A stretch of 64,000 nt of DNA, taken from assembly GCA_021324795.1 (NCBI GenBank), contig JAJPIK010000068.1, forward strand, positions 124,001 to 188,000. Direction: 5' to 3'. Under the pieces are notes generated by a model. That model worked only from the letters and a program-made list of their open reading frames with translations, was not told the DNA's origin and did not search any database. Position numbers and translations under genes: made by a program. The DNA comes from Chloroflexota bacterium (GTDB lineage: Bacteria > Chloroflexota > UBA6077 > FW602-bin22 > CADDYW01). Shown here piece by piece: positions 29,520 through 39,253 of the stretch (positions are counted from its first letter, which is position 1; every line of letters begins with the position of its first letter).

Positions 29520-30172
29520 TAGCCGGTGCCGCGAACGGTCTGGAGGAGGCGCGGCTCGCAGTCGTCACCAAGCTTGCGGCGCAGATAGCCCAGGTAAACG
29601 TCGACGACGTTCGACATCGCCACAAAATCGTAATTCCAGACGTGCTCGGCGATCTGGGTGCGGGTGAGCACCCGGTTAGGGTTGCGGACGAAATACTCCA
29701 GAATCGCGTACTCCTTACTGGTGAGGGCGATGGGCCGACCACCGCGGCGGACCTCGTGGGCAATGGTATCGATCTCAAGGTCGCGCACCCGGAGAATCGC
29801 GTGGCGCGACAGACTATCGCGGCGCAGCAGCGCCCGCACTCGCGCCAGCAGCTCGCGGAATGCAAATGGTTTGGTGATGTAATCGTCGGCTCCGCTGTCG
29901 AGCCCCTGGACGCGGTCATCGAGCGCATCGCGGGCGGTGAGCATAATGATCGGGACGTTGTTCCGGTGAGCGCGCAATTGCTGGCAGACGGCGAACCCGT
30001 CGAGCTTCGGCAGCAAGACGTCGAGGACTATGAGGTCATAGGGGACAATCTCGGCGAGCCCGAGCCCCTCCTCACCATCGTACGCGACGTCCACGGCATA
30101 ACCGTTCTCTTCAAGGCTGCGACGAATGACCAGAGCCAGCTTGTGTTCATCTTCGACGACCAGCAGACGCAT
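29495..30172 (-). CDS. OmpR/PhoB-family response regulator
   Basis: MRLLVVEDEHKLALVIRRSLEENGYAVDVA, DLIVLDVLLPKLDGF, ITKPFAFRELLARVRALLRR, C-terminal winged helix. Confidence 0.94.
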   Translation of the reverse strand: MRLLVVEDEHKLALVIRRSLEENGYAVDVAYDGEEGLGLAEIVPYDLIVLDVLLPKLDGFAVCQQLRAHRNNVPIIMLTARDALDDRVQGLDSGADDYITKPFAFRELLARVRALLRRDSLSRHAILRVRDLEIDTIAHEVRRGGRPIALTSKEYAILEYFVRNPNRVLTRTQIAEHVWNYDFVAMSNVVDVYLGYLRRKLGDDCEPRLLQTVRGTGYCLRASSS

Positions 30173-30407
30173 GATATCCTCGTATCGAAGAAAAGGTTAC
30201 CGCGGAAACATCGGAAGGAACCTTCCTCCGTGAGATCACGGTTGATCGGATTCGTGGATCCTGCCAAGAGGATCCCACGTCAACATGAAGTATAGATGAA
30301 ATGCGCGCTCATCCCGGATGTCGAAAGGTTGCCAGGAGTTGTTGTGCGCAATGCTGGTACACCGCTTGCAGTGATCTCCTCTCACCTTGTTCCGTAAGGA
30401 GGATAGG

Positions 30408-30656
30408 ATGGCGCAGATGCAACCGATGACGAGCGGCAAGCTCGAGCCGGTGAGCAACGTTACCTACGACCTGGTCACTGTGCTGTCGAATGTCGGCGAA
30501 GCGGTCGATGCCCTCGATACCTACATCGAGGATGCCAAGAAGGCGAATGACCGCGATGCCCAGCAGGTGTTCGAGCAGATCCGGGCGGATGAGATGCGTC
30601 ACGGCGAGTTGCTGCGCAACACCATCTGCAACCAGATCAAGCAAGGGAAGTTCTAG
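30408..30656 (+). CDS. 82-aa two-helix ferritin-like protein (hypothetical)
   Basis: GGAGGATAGG RBS; DALDTYIEDAKKANDRDAQQVFEQIRADEMRHGELLRNTICNQIKQ has ferritin-like E...ExxH spacing. Confidence 0.65.
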   Translation: MAQMQPMTSGKLEPVSNVTYDLVTVLSNVGEAVDALDTYIEDAKKANDRDAQQVFEQIRADEMRHGELLRNTICNQIKQGKF

Positions 30657-30677
30657 AAGTCTCTCGGTGACCGCACA

Positions 30678-30708
30678 GCGCGGGCTGGGCCACGCGTGCA
30701 GCCCGCGC
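30678..30708. terminator. GC-rich hairpin gcgcgggctg / cagcccgcgc
   Basis: 10-bp perfect stem in the convergent interval between 30656 (+) and 30727 (-). Confidence 0.6.
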
Positions 30709-30726
30709 CGCGTCGTTGCTGGCCAA

Positions 30727-31392
30727 TCAACGGCAGACGGTCAGTTCGTTTACCACGCTTACGACGCCAGCCACACTCCAGGCATCCGTGGAGGCCTGCT
30801 GGATCTGGTAGTAGGTGGGCACCGTACCGCGCAGGTAGACCACCCCGTTGGTTACACTGACGTGAACGTTTGCCGCGTTGATCGCGGGGTCGCAAGCGAG
30901 CGTGCGCCGGACGTCGGCCTCGATCTCGGCGTCGGAGCGGGGGATCGAAGGCACGACGACGATGTCGTTGATCACGTCGATCACCCCCGGAACCGTCCAG
31001 GCGTCATCCGAGGCTGCGTTCTTCTGGTCGTAACTGGGCACGGTGCCTGTCAGGGTGACCACGCCACCGCTGACCGCGACGTTGATGGTCGACGGCGTCG
31101 TGATTCGCACGTCGCGGTCGAGGTTCCCCCGCACCGTGGCCCGGATCTCCTCGTCGGTCCAGACTCGGGGAAGCCGGACGACGAGGTTGTTCACGACCTC
31201 GATTACTCCCTTGATTCGGCGGGCATCCTGCCCGGCCGTGATCTTCTGGGAGTAGCTCGGGACGGTGCCGTCAAGGTAGACAACGCCATTCCTTACCGTC
31301 ACACTGATGCTACTGGAGTCGATCCGGCTATCGTGGGAGATTTCATCCCACACGTTGGTCCGAATCTCTTGGTCGGTATAGGTAACTGCCAT
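30727..31392 (-). CDS. Triple BON-domain protein
   Basis: Three repeats of DxEIRxxVxxxLxxDxRIxxxxIxVxVxxGVVxLxGTVPSYxQ...AxxxAxxVxGVxxVxNxL. Confidence 0.9.
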   Translation of the reverse strand: MAVTYTDQEIRTNVWDEISHDSRIDSSSISVTVRNGVVYLDGTVPSYSQKITAGQDARRIKGVIEVVNNLVVRLPRVWTDEEIRATVRGNLDRDVRITTPSTINVAVSGGVVTLTGTVPSYDQKNAASDDAWTVPGVIDVINDIVVVPSIPRSDAEIEADVRRTLACDPAINAANVHVSVTNGVVYLRGTVPTYYQIQQASTDAWSVAGVVSVVNELTVCR

Positions 31393-31464
31393 CGTGTCTC
31401 CTCTTGCTCGCCATGCGAGCGGGTGTGTTGCGCTAGCGGCCAAGCAAAAAGCGTACCGAGCCGA

Positions 31465-34041
31465 TCAGCGCTGCTCCGAGTAACGCCGCACACGCGGCGC
31501 ACGGGGACCGACCTGGGCAGGCTCGGGGAGAACCGTCGGAGCAGCCACGGTCGCTTTCGCATAATGCTGTAGTCGCGTGGCGTACTGGGCGAGTTTGTCA
31601 CTGGCCCGGGCATGGATCGTACCGGGCTCCCAGGTACCGTCAGGCCGCCGCTGTCCCGCCTTGACGCCAGTCAAGATCTGGATACCCTCGTCGACGTGGC
31701 GAATCGCCCAGAGGTGAAAGCGACCATCGGCCACGGCCCCTACGACCTCGTCGCGCAGCATCAAATTCTCCAGGTTCGCCGCGGGGATGATGACGCCTTG
31801 CTGGCCGGTCAGCCCCTTCCGCCGGCAGATCTCGTAGAATCCCTCGACCTTTCGGGTCACCCCGCCGACCGGTTGGATCTCGCCATGTTGGTCGACTGAG
31901 CCAGTCACTGCGATATCCTGACGAAGAGGCACCTCGGCCAGCTCGGAAAGCAGAGCGTACAGCTCGGTGCTCGAGGCGCTGTCTCCTTCGACCTCGTCGT
32001 AGGTCTGCTCGAAGGTCAAGTGGGCCGCGAGCGCGAGGGGCTGGTCCTGAGCGTACTGGCCGTGGAGAAAACTGCTCAGGATAAGGAAGCCTTTGCTGTG
32101 GATGGGGCCGGAGAGCTTCGTCTCCCGCTCAATATTAAGAATGCCCTCGTGACCGAGCGAGGTCTGGGCAGTGATGCGGACCGGTAGCCCAAACTCGTAA
32201 TCCCCCAGCGAGATAATTGATAGGCCATTGACCTGGCCAATCCGCTGTCCGGTCGTCTCGATGCGTAGAGTCCCTTCCTGGATCAGCTCGTCGAGCTTGT
32301 CCTCGATCAGGTCGGCTCGCTCGATCTGGGCGTCGATCGCCTGCTTTACGTGCTCGGCCTGGACCCGCGGGGAGTTCGCCAGTGCCGCCCGGTAGCTCGC
32401 CTCGGTAGCCAAGTCAGCGATCCGGCTGGACCGCGCCGTCAGCTTCCGTTGATGCTCGGCGAGCCGTCCAGCGGCGTCGATGATCGCGGCAAGCGCGCTC
32501 GGTTCGAAAGGCAAGAGCTTCTTCTCCGTGGCTTGCTGACAGATGAACGCGGCGTATTGGGCCAGGTGCTCCGGGGTCCGGTCCATGACCGTGTCAAAGT
32601 CGGCTTTGATCTTGAAGAGGCGGGGGAATTCTTCGTCGAGGAAGTAGAGGAGGTAGTACAGGTCGGGTGTCCCAATCAGGATCACCTTGGCGTCGAGGGG
32701 AATCGGTGCCGGGCGTAAGCTCGCGGTGGGGGTCGCGGAGAATTGCTCGCCAAGGTTCTCGATCTGAATCTCGCCGGTGCGCAGGGTGCGCTTCAATGCA
32801 TCCCAGGCGAAGGGTTGGCGTAGAACGTCGAGGGCGTAGAGGATCAGATAACCGCCATTGGCGCGGTGGAGCGCACCGGGCTTGATCATGCGGAAATCGG
32901 TGACCGCGACGCCGAGGCGCGCGCGGTACTCGATACGCCCAAGCAGGTTGTAGTAGGTCGGGTTTGCTTCGACGACGACCGGCGCGGCTGATCGTCCGAG
33001 GTTGCTCACCAGCACGTTGACTTTGTAGCGGTCGAAGAAGGATTCGCTCTCAGCCGCGTTGAGGGCTCTGAGGAGGCGGCCCGTGACGCTTTCCTCCCCG
33101 GCTGGCTCACTGGCCGAGCGGAACTCGTCGAGATGGTTGAGGATGTCCTCGCGTGCCTGATCCAGGTAGCCGAGGATCTGGGGGTGCTCGGTATACTGGC
33201 TCTTAAGGTCGCGGATCAACGGCTCGATGGCGAACGCGGCGATGTCGTGGTTGAGCTTGCCGATCTCCTCGCGCCGCTGCTTCTCTAACTGCTGAATCTG
33301 ACCCAGCGCACGATCGATCTCCTCGCGCAAGGTCTCGGCTTTCTCGTGCAACTCCTTCTTTTTTTCTGCCGTTAATCTGGCGAACTCCTCGTCAGTCATG
33401 GGCCGCTCATCAACTAAGGGAATTGTCACCACGCTGGTGGGACTAACCGAGAGGGCAAATCCCGCTTTCTTGGCGGTCTCGGCAAGCTGCTCGATGATCT
33501 GCTGGCGCTGGTGGAGCTCGCGCGTTTCGATCTGATCGCGCCGGTGGCGATAGTCATCGCTGGCGAACGCCTGAGAAAGCTGACGGCGGGCAGCGTCGAT
33601 CAGACCATCCATCCGGCGCGCCAATGCCGCGCCGCCCCCTGCCGGTAGCTCGATCGTCAGCGGGTAGTCGGGCTCAGCGAAGTTATAGACGTAGCACCAA
33701 TCATGGGGGGCAGGCCGGGTGCGAGCGATCTGGTCGACACAGAGACGCGCGGTCGTCATCCGGCCTGTCCCCGGGACGCCGGACACGTAGAGGTTGAAGC
33801 TAGCGTTCCGGATACCCAGCCCATCTCGCAGCGCGTGGATCGCCCGTTCTTGGCCGATGCCGCCAACGCCGATCACCGGCTGGTTTGCCATGGCTGCAGT
33901 GAGCTCGGCGGGGGTACAGCGGATACACAGCCGCTCAGTCGGAACAGCCCACTGCTCGACCGAGGGCGCGGGCTGAAGTGCCATTTCCTTTGGCTCGCGC
34001 GGCTGGGTTTCTCTTGTGCCTTGAGAGCGTGACGAGGCCAT
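31465..34041 (-). CDS. Lon-like ATP-dependent protease (AAA_32/LonB-type, S16 domain)
   Basis: NLYVSGVPGTGRMTTARL, GGYLILYALDVLRQPFAWDALKRTLRTGEI, proteolytic GDSASSTELYALLSELAEVPLRQDIAVTGSVDQHGEIQPVGGVTRKVEGF. Confidence 0.92.
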   Translation of the reverse strand: MASSRSQGTRETQPREPKEMALQPAPSVEQWAVPTERLCIRCTPAELTAAMANQPVIGVGGIGQERAIHALRDGLGIRNASFNLYVSGVPGTGRMTTARLCVDQIARTRPAPHDWCYVYNFAEPDYPLTIELPAGGGAALARRMDGLIDAARRQLSQAFASDDYRHRRDQIETRELHQRQQIIEQLAETAKKAGFALSVSPTSVVTIPLVDERPMTDEEFARLTAEKKKELHEKAETLREEIDRALGQIQQLEKQRREEIGKLNHDIAAFAIEPLIRDLKSQYTEHPQILGYLDQAREDILNHLDEFRSASEPAGEESVTGRLLRALNAAESESFFDRYKVNVLVSNLGRSAAPVVVEANPTYYNLLGRIEYRARLGVAVTDFRMIKPGALHRANGGYLILYALDVLRQPFAWDALKRTLRTGEIQIENLGEQFSATPTASLRPAPIPLDAKVILIGTPDLYYLLYFLDEEFPRLFKIKADFDTVMDRTPEHLAQYAAFICQQATEKKLLPFEPSALAAIIDAAGRLAEHQRKLTARSSRIADLATEASYRAALANSPRVQAEHVKQAIDAQIERADLIEDKLDELIQEGTLRIETTGQRIGQVNGLSIISLGDYEFGLPVRITAQTSLGHEGILNIERETKLSGPIHSKGFLILSSFLHGQYAQDQPLALAAHLTFEQTYDEVEGDSASSTELYALLSELAEVPLRQDIAVTGSVDQHGEIQPVGGVTRKVEGFYEICRRKGLTGQQGVIIPAANLENLMLRDEVVGAVADGRFHLWAIRHVDEGIQILTGVKAGQRRPDGTWEPGTIHARASDKLAQYATRLQHYAKATVAAPTVLPEPAQVGPRAPRVRRYSEQR

Positions 34042-34257
34042 GAGTCGGAATCCTCCGAAATCTGCTCTACCCCCCTTTAGGCAAGTTTCCGGCCGTTCTC
34101 GGCGGTCCATGCGGTGGATCCTGGCTCACTTCTTGCAGGCATCGCCGCGGGCACGCACACACAGGCGCCCGGTAGCTTTCCCCGACCACCGTGGACAGGG
34201 TCCGGGTGGCTGCCCGGGATGCCACAACCGTGGAAATCGGAGGAAACGTCCTTGGTG

Positions 34258-34527
34258 ATGAATTACAACTACGGACGAACGATGGAGTTGCCGAACTTGC
34301 CCTGGTGGTCGGCCGCTACGTTCGTCCCGCCGATCCTCCCCTCTGCCTATACCCCCTCCTGGGGAATGGGCACTTTTCCCGCGACCGCCCCGATAGTTTG
34401 GGCCGTCCCGCCGTTTCCGTTCGTCCCGCCCGCTTTTGGCCCCCTGTCCTACGTTCCCGTGCGCGAGGAGGTTGCAGCTTCTCCGCCGACACGTGCCGCC
34501 GAGGGCCCACGCCGGATGCGCCGCTAG
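34258..34527 (+). CDS. Small Pro/Trp/Phe-rich hypothetical protein
   Basis: RBS-like cggagg upstream of ATG; MNYNYGRTMELPNLPWWSAATFVPPILPSAYTPSWGMGTFPATAPIVWAVPPFPFVPPAFG. Confidence 0.45.
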   Translation: MNYNYGRTMELPNLPWWSAATFVPPILPSAYTPSWGMGTFPATAPIVWAVPPFPFVPPAFGPLSYVPVREEVAASPPTRAAEGPRRMRR

Positions 34528-34546
34528 AGCAATAGTTACCGCTTCG

Positions 34547-34587
34547 CTCTCTCCTATCCACGCTCGGCGAGGGGGGATAGGAGAGAG
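34547..34587. terminator. Hairpin ctctctcctatcc / ggataggagagag
   Basis: 13-bp perfect stem, 15-nt loop, between convergent genes. Confidence 0.65.
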
Positions 34588-34594
34588 GCCGGAC

Positions 34595-34960
34595 TTATTT
34601 CCAGAGCCGCCGGAACCCGATTCGCTCGCACTGCGCGGGGACGGGCTCGCCGGGCGGAGAGGTCGGCAAGCAATCCTGCAACGTTGCCCATTCGTCCGGC
34701 GTGATCTCGCTAAGCCCGGCGATCTTGCAAAGCAGATCCGGAGTGATTCCCAAGGCGTTCGCGATGCGCTCAAGCGCGTGCCGATTCTCGATCGGGAGAT
34801 GGCGCTCGAGACAATTGACGAAGTCCAGGTCGACGTCTGCCTTCTTTGCGAGTTCTTCGGAGTTCAGGTGGTGGCCGTACTTGCGTTCCTCCAGCGCGAA
34901 GATCACCTCAGCGGTTTGATGCTTAGTCAGTCGGAACGGTGCCGGTGCAGGCTGTGCCAT
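34595..34960 (-). CDS. XRE-family helix-turn-helix protein
   Basis: HHLNSEELAKKADVDLDFVNCLERHLPIENRHALERIANALGITPDLLCK. Confidence 0.75.
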   Translation of the reverse strand: MAQPAPAPFRLTKHQTAEVIFALEERKYGHHLNSEELAKKADVDLDFVNCLERHLPIENRHALERIANALGITPDLLCKIAGLSEITPDEWATLQDCLPTSPPGEPVPAQCERIGFRRLWK

Positions 34961-35077
34961 GAGAGTCCTCCCTGAACGTCTGATTCCTGAGCCTGATCCT
35001 AAGCCCTTGCATGGCACGCATTGTGCCACCCTTTCTCGCTATTTCGACGTCTCTAGCCTGTATCTTGAGGGATCACG

Positions 35078-35887
35078 ATGGTAAAACCGCGAGTATCCGG
35101 ACATCCGCACGTGCAGATTCTCGAGGCCGGCAACATCGCCTTCTTCTACCGTCCCAAGGAGGGCATCCTCCATCCGAAAAGCCCGGACGACCTCGAACGC
35201 GCCTACTTCATACTCTTTCCAGACGACCAACAGCATCACCAGAACCGGCTCTTCAACGTCGCCCACGGCGTCTTCCCGGCGATTGTCCCCGGGAAGGCCC
35301 TTCCCGAGGAGCGGGACTGGGCGTTCATCGACGACGTCAGCCATGACCCTCGCGACGTGGTCGACGCCCTGGAAAAGAATGTTCCTGGCCCACCGGGACC
35401 AGGCGGTCAGCGTGCTCGGCCCTGGGCTCGCATTGCCGGGGATGGTCGCTATGCGATTGCCCGCCACGTGGATCACACCCACCTCGTCTACGTCTTGCAC
35501 CAGCCTGAGCGTCCGGGCGAAGTCCAGCAAAAGCTGGAGATCCAGCCTGAAGCTAGTTACATTATCTCGGTCAAGCAGCCGTACGCGCCCTCGGAGATCA
35601 ATCTCAAGGAGAAGCCGAGCTATCCCGCGAGTCTGATCAAGAAATTCGATGGCCACGGCTTCATTCCGGTCGAGCCGACCGATTACCTCGACTACCGCTG
35701 GACTCAGGTCTTGCTGATCGGAGCGCGCACCGATGTCGAAAAAGAGCTGGGGATCAAGCTCGACGCGGCCCAAGAGAACCGAGCCGAAGAAGAAGCCCTC
35801 CAGTTCCTGCACCAGGAAGCACAGGAAGCCCACACGAAGTGGCACGTCGATATTTTTGCGCCGATGTGTCAGGGGAAATGGGAGTGA
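35078..35887 (+). CDS. Conserved-looking hypothetical protein (269 aa)
   Basis: Full-length frame with clean RBS region and typical codon usage; VQILEAGNIAFFYRPKEGILHPKSPDDLERAYFILFPDD; no family named with certainty. Confidence 0.7.
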   Translation: MVKPRVSGHPHVQILEAGNIAFFYRPKEGILHPKSPDDLERAYFILFPDDQQHHQNRLFNVAHGVFPAIVPGKALPEERDWAFIDDVSHDPRDVVDALEKNVPGPPGPGGQRARPWARIAGDGRYAIARHVDHTHLVYVLHQPERPGEVQQKLEIQPEASYIISVKQPYAPSEINLKEKPSYPASLIKKFDGHGFIPVEPTDYLDYRWTQVLLIGARTDVEKELGIKLDAAQENRAEEEALQFLHQEAQEAHTKWHVDIFAPMCQGKWE

Positions 35888-35944
35888 TCGGGCATGGTGG
35901 ATCCGCGCGAGAAAGGGGGGTTGGCGTCCTCGGTCCTTGCTAAC

Positions 35945-36829
35945 TCATTTGGTTGATTTCGTGCGTCCGGACTTCGCGAGGAAGTCGCTGATGGCGAGCC
36001 GTAGAATCTCGGCGATGTACCCATCAATCACGCGGGCGGCGTCGAAGGCCTGGACCGCGTTGAAGTGGGCCTCGCCAATCTGCTCGCGCAGAAAGGCCAG
36101 CATCTGATCGTTCAGAACCTGGTATTCCTGAAGGACCGCGGTAGGCGTGAGCCCCTGGCTTACCCGGAGATTCTCGTGTTTCCTGATAGCTTCCCGAATG
36201 GCCGCGGGCGCCACGACCTGCTCCGGCGTCAGATCGCGCTGCAGTCCAACGATGATGGCTCCCACGATCACGGGGAGGTTATCGACGAGGCCCGGGGACA
36301 GCTCAGCGAAGTGGGAGGTGAACGGCTCGATCTGTTGCAGGCGACTGATTGCCCGAAGCACGACCTCGCGGCTATGGGCACTGAGGAGCTTCCCGGCCGC
36401 GAGGAGCGACTCGGGGGGAGGATGGAGAGGTGGGGGCAGCACCGCGGCCGGTGGGGGGCGTTTCAGGGCATCGGCTACTGCTCGTTGCAGGGCGTCGATG
36501 TCGTAGGGCATCACGATGACCTGTTCGACGGTGGGGGCGGCGCGGGCCTCGGCCAGGAGGCGTTCCGAGGAAGAGAGGGCGACGACCGGGATCGTCTCGG
36601 TGCGCGGATCGGCGTTCAGGCGATCGATGATCTGCCAGTCTTCGGGCTGGCGTGGGCGGATGTGGACGACGATCACGTCGGGGGAGGTCTGAGCGGCGGT
36701 GGTGACGGGATCGGTGCCGGGGGGAAGGAGGGTGACCTGGTAGCCGGCCTCGCGAAGAATCAGCTCATTGAGCTCGCGCAGCTCGGATTGACTCTCGATG
36801 AGCAGCACCCGCGGCTCTTTCCTCCGCAT
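35945..36829 (-). CDS. Degenerate response-receiver domain fused to an RsbRD-N-like regulatory domain
   Basis: N-terminal RVLLIESQSELRELNELILREAGYQVTLL...PDVIVVHIRPRQPEDW...VIVMPYDIDALQRAV; C-terminal helical domain TPEQVVAPAAIREAIRKHENLRVSQGLTPTAVLQEYQVLNDQMLAFLRE. Confidence 0.65.
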   Translation of the reverse strand: MRRKEPRVLLIESQSELRELNELILREAGYQVTLLPPGTDPVTTAAQTSPDVIVVHIRPRQPEDWQIIDRLNADPRTETIPVVALSSSERLLAEARAAPTVEQVIVMPYDIDALQRAVADALKRPPPAAVLPPPLHPPPESLLAAGKLLSAHSREVVLRAISRLQQIEPFTSHFAELSPGLVDNLPVIVGAIIVGLQRDLTPEQVVAPAAIREAIRKHENLRVSQGLTPTAVLQEYQVLNDQMLAFLREQIGEAHFNAVQAFDAARVIDGYIAEILRLAISDFLAKSGRTKSTK

Positions 36830-37628
36830 CGCCGTCGCTCCACGACCTGTTTAATCCCACTGGCATGCAAATTCAAGACCAGACGCGTGGGATAGCGATG
36901 GGTAAAGATCATGCACCAGGGGAAGTCAGTCGACACACCAGGCCGATGCTGACACGGAGGAGTGGCCGGATGAAGTATGGAGCACATACGAGCGGCCATG
37001 GCAACCAGGTCGCTCGGTCAGATGACCTGCTCGCCGGGACCAGCAGAAGCGGCGAGCTTTAGTCCGTCGGCTTCCGACTCGCTGCGATCCGCCACGCCGA
37101 GCCGACATCCTGCGGGTTACAGTCGATTTTACTCTGCCAGCGCCACTCCTGCACCGGCCAAGAATCTCAGCCGATGATTGACCGCCTTAACTCAACCAGA
37201 TTATAACTCTGACTCAACGATCTGCAAACGGTCGTCAGATAGAATTAGCTTGTGGTGCATGGCTGGCCAGCGAGCGCTTGTCGAACGTCTGCCAGCTTTT
37301 TCAGACACTCGTCACCAATCGGCATTCCAAGCAGCGAGGCAGCTCTTCACGCAACGGCGCACCCATGTTGACACCGGACGTGATCGAGTTATCTCGTGAA
37401 CATCTTCTTTCCATACGGGTTTGCCCATGAGATGAGCCTGTAGTGGCGGAGCTTGTTCGATGCCTTGCTCGCATTGGAGATCGCCGGATCATGAATCGAC
37501 TTAAAGTCCGCCCGTTCTCAGACCACGAGCGAGGGGCGAGATAGCCATCCGGGAAGCGCCGCGTGAATAGAAACGTCGACTAGCGCCCCGTCTAGCGCTC
37601 CATGCCCTTCCCCAACCCCCCCCAGCAA

Positions 37629-37684
37629 GGATCGATAAACCTTACCTGTGTCACCTCTGGGTTTATAGATCGGGTTTGTAGATC
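37629..37684. promoter_or_regulatory. Three copies of a GGTTTATMGATC-like 12-mer (one inverted, two direct tandem) upstream of the glycan cluster
   Basis: ggatcgataaacc 37629-37641 (inverted); gggtttatagatc 37659-37671; gggtttgtagatc 37672-37684; first gene starts 37763. Confidence 0.5.
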
Positions 37685-37762
37685 CTTCTCTCAGCCAACC
37701 TCTCGTCCCGTCTCCGGCAAGCACAGACATCGAAATTCGAAGCCCCAGCAGGAGGAATCGCG

Positions 37763-39253
37763 ATGCAGCCGCGATCAGGTAAGGCGATCATACTCGGGGG
37801 TGGCCCGGCGGGATTGACGACTGGGTTAGCGCTTTCCCGTGCCGGTTGGGTAGTGGAGGTATTTGAAAAGGCACCGACCGTGGGCGGTCTGGCTCGTACC
37901 GAGGTCCGAGATGGATTCCGCTTCGACATCGGTGGCCACCGCTGGTTTACCAAGAAGGATGAGCTCAATTACTTCCTCGTCGAGCTTCTTGGCGACGAGC
38001 TACTCATGGTGGATCGTACGAGCCGGATCTTCTTCGACGGAAAGTACGTGGACTATCCATTGAGACTTGGGAACGTCTTAACTCGGATTGGCCCAGCGAC
38101 CAGTGTACGTGCTGCTGGTGACTTTCTCATCTCGATTGCATCGCAGAAGATAAATCCCAAAGAAATCGCATCGATGGAAGACGCCTATGTGGCACAGTTC
38201 GGACAAACCCTCTACGAGCTGTTTTTTCGTCGATATTCCGAAAAAGTTTGGGGGCGCCAGTGCTCCGAGTTGTCCGGTGATTGGGTCGCTCAGCGAAGCC
38301 GCGGTCTTTCGCTCTTCACGGCAGTGCGGGACGCGATCAAACCCAGCGATAGTAAGGTAGAAAGCCTGGTCGAGCGCTTCATGTATCCTCGACTTGGCTA
38401 TGGGCGCATCTCCGAGCGGATGGCCGAGAACATCGCCGCCGCCGGCGGGAAAGTCCATCTCGGCCAGCAAGCTGTCCGGGTGCAACACGACGGTTCGGAA
38501 ATCACCGGCGTGACCGTGAGCGATGGCTCGAAAGAGCATATCGTCAATGGTGATGCGTTCGTATCGTCGATTCCGATGACCGAGCTCATCCAGATTCTCG
38601 ATCCTTCGGCCGATCGGTCTGCCCTGTCGGCGATTCAGACCTTGACCTACCGCGATCTGATCACCGTCAATGTGATGCTCAACCGCCAGCAAGTCACCAC
38701 GGATACCTGGACCTACGTCCACGATCCGACAGTTCACTTCGCCCGACTCCATGAGCCTCGCAATTGGAGTCGGGACATGGTGCCCGAGGGTAAAACTTCT
38801 CTGGTGCTGGAGTACTTCTGTGATGTCGGCGACGGACTCTGGCAACGCTCGGACGCGGATCTGTGCGCTCTTGCCGTCAAGGAGCTGGTAGAAAAGCTTC
38901 ATTACATCACTCCGAACGAGGTCATCGGTGCGTACGCGTCGCGCAATCGGGACGCGTATCCGCGATACAACCTGGGCTATCAAGGCGCGGTCGAGACGGT
39001 CAAGAACTATCTTCGATCCTTCCGCAATCTATCGATTGTCGGACGGGGCGGGACGTTCCGCTACTTTAACACGGATCACGCGGTCGAGACCGGACTACTC
39101 GCGGCGCGGGGTGTTTTGGGCGAGTCGGTGAACCTGGACGACGTCAACTCGAAACAAGAGTATCTGGAAGAGCGACGCGTGTCGAGTCGAAGAGCCTCAC
39201 CACCCTCAGTGGGTCAAGAGGCCACGCCCCGGGAGGGTACGAAGATATGCTAG
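37763..39253 (+). CDS. FAD/NAD(P)-dependent oxidoreductase, UDP-galactopyranose mutase/amine-oxidase-like
   Basis: AIILGGGPAGLTTGLALSRAGWVVEVFEKAPTVGGLARTEVRDGFRFDIGGHRWFTKKDEL. Confidence 0.88.
   Translation: MQPRSGKAIILGGGPAGLTTGLALSRAGWVVEVFEKAPTVGGLARTEVRDGFRFDIGGHRWFTKKDELNYFLVELLGDELLMVDRTSRIFFDGKYVDYPLRLGNVLTRIGPATSVRAAGDFLISIASQKINPKEIASMEDAYVAQFGQTLYELFFRRYSEKVWGRQCSELSGDWVAQRSRGLSLFTAVRDAIKPSDSKVESLVERFMYPRLGYGRISERMAENIAAAGGKVHLGQQAVRVQHDGSEITGVTVSDGSKEHIVNGDAFVSSIPMTELIQILDPSADRSALSAIQTLTYRDLITVNVMLNRQQVTTDTWTYVHDPTVHFARLHEPRNWSRDMVPEGKTSLVLEYFCDVGDGLWQRSDADLCALAVKELVEKLHYITPNEVIGAYASRNRDAYPRYNLGYQGAVETVKNYLRSFRNLSIVGRGGTFRYFNTDHAVETGLLAARGVLGESVNLDDVNSKQEYLEERRVSSRRASPPSVGQEATPREGTKIC

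Noticed and set aside
30727-31392. Internal ~210-bp imperfect repeats
   Set aside because: Explained by three BON domains within one protein
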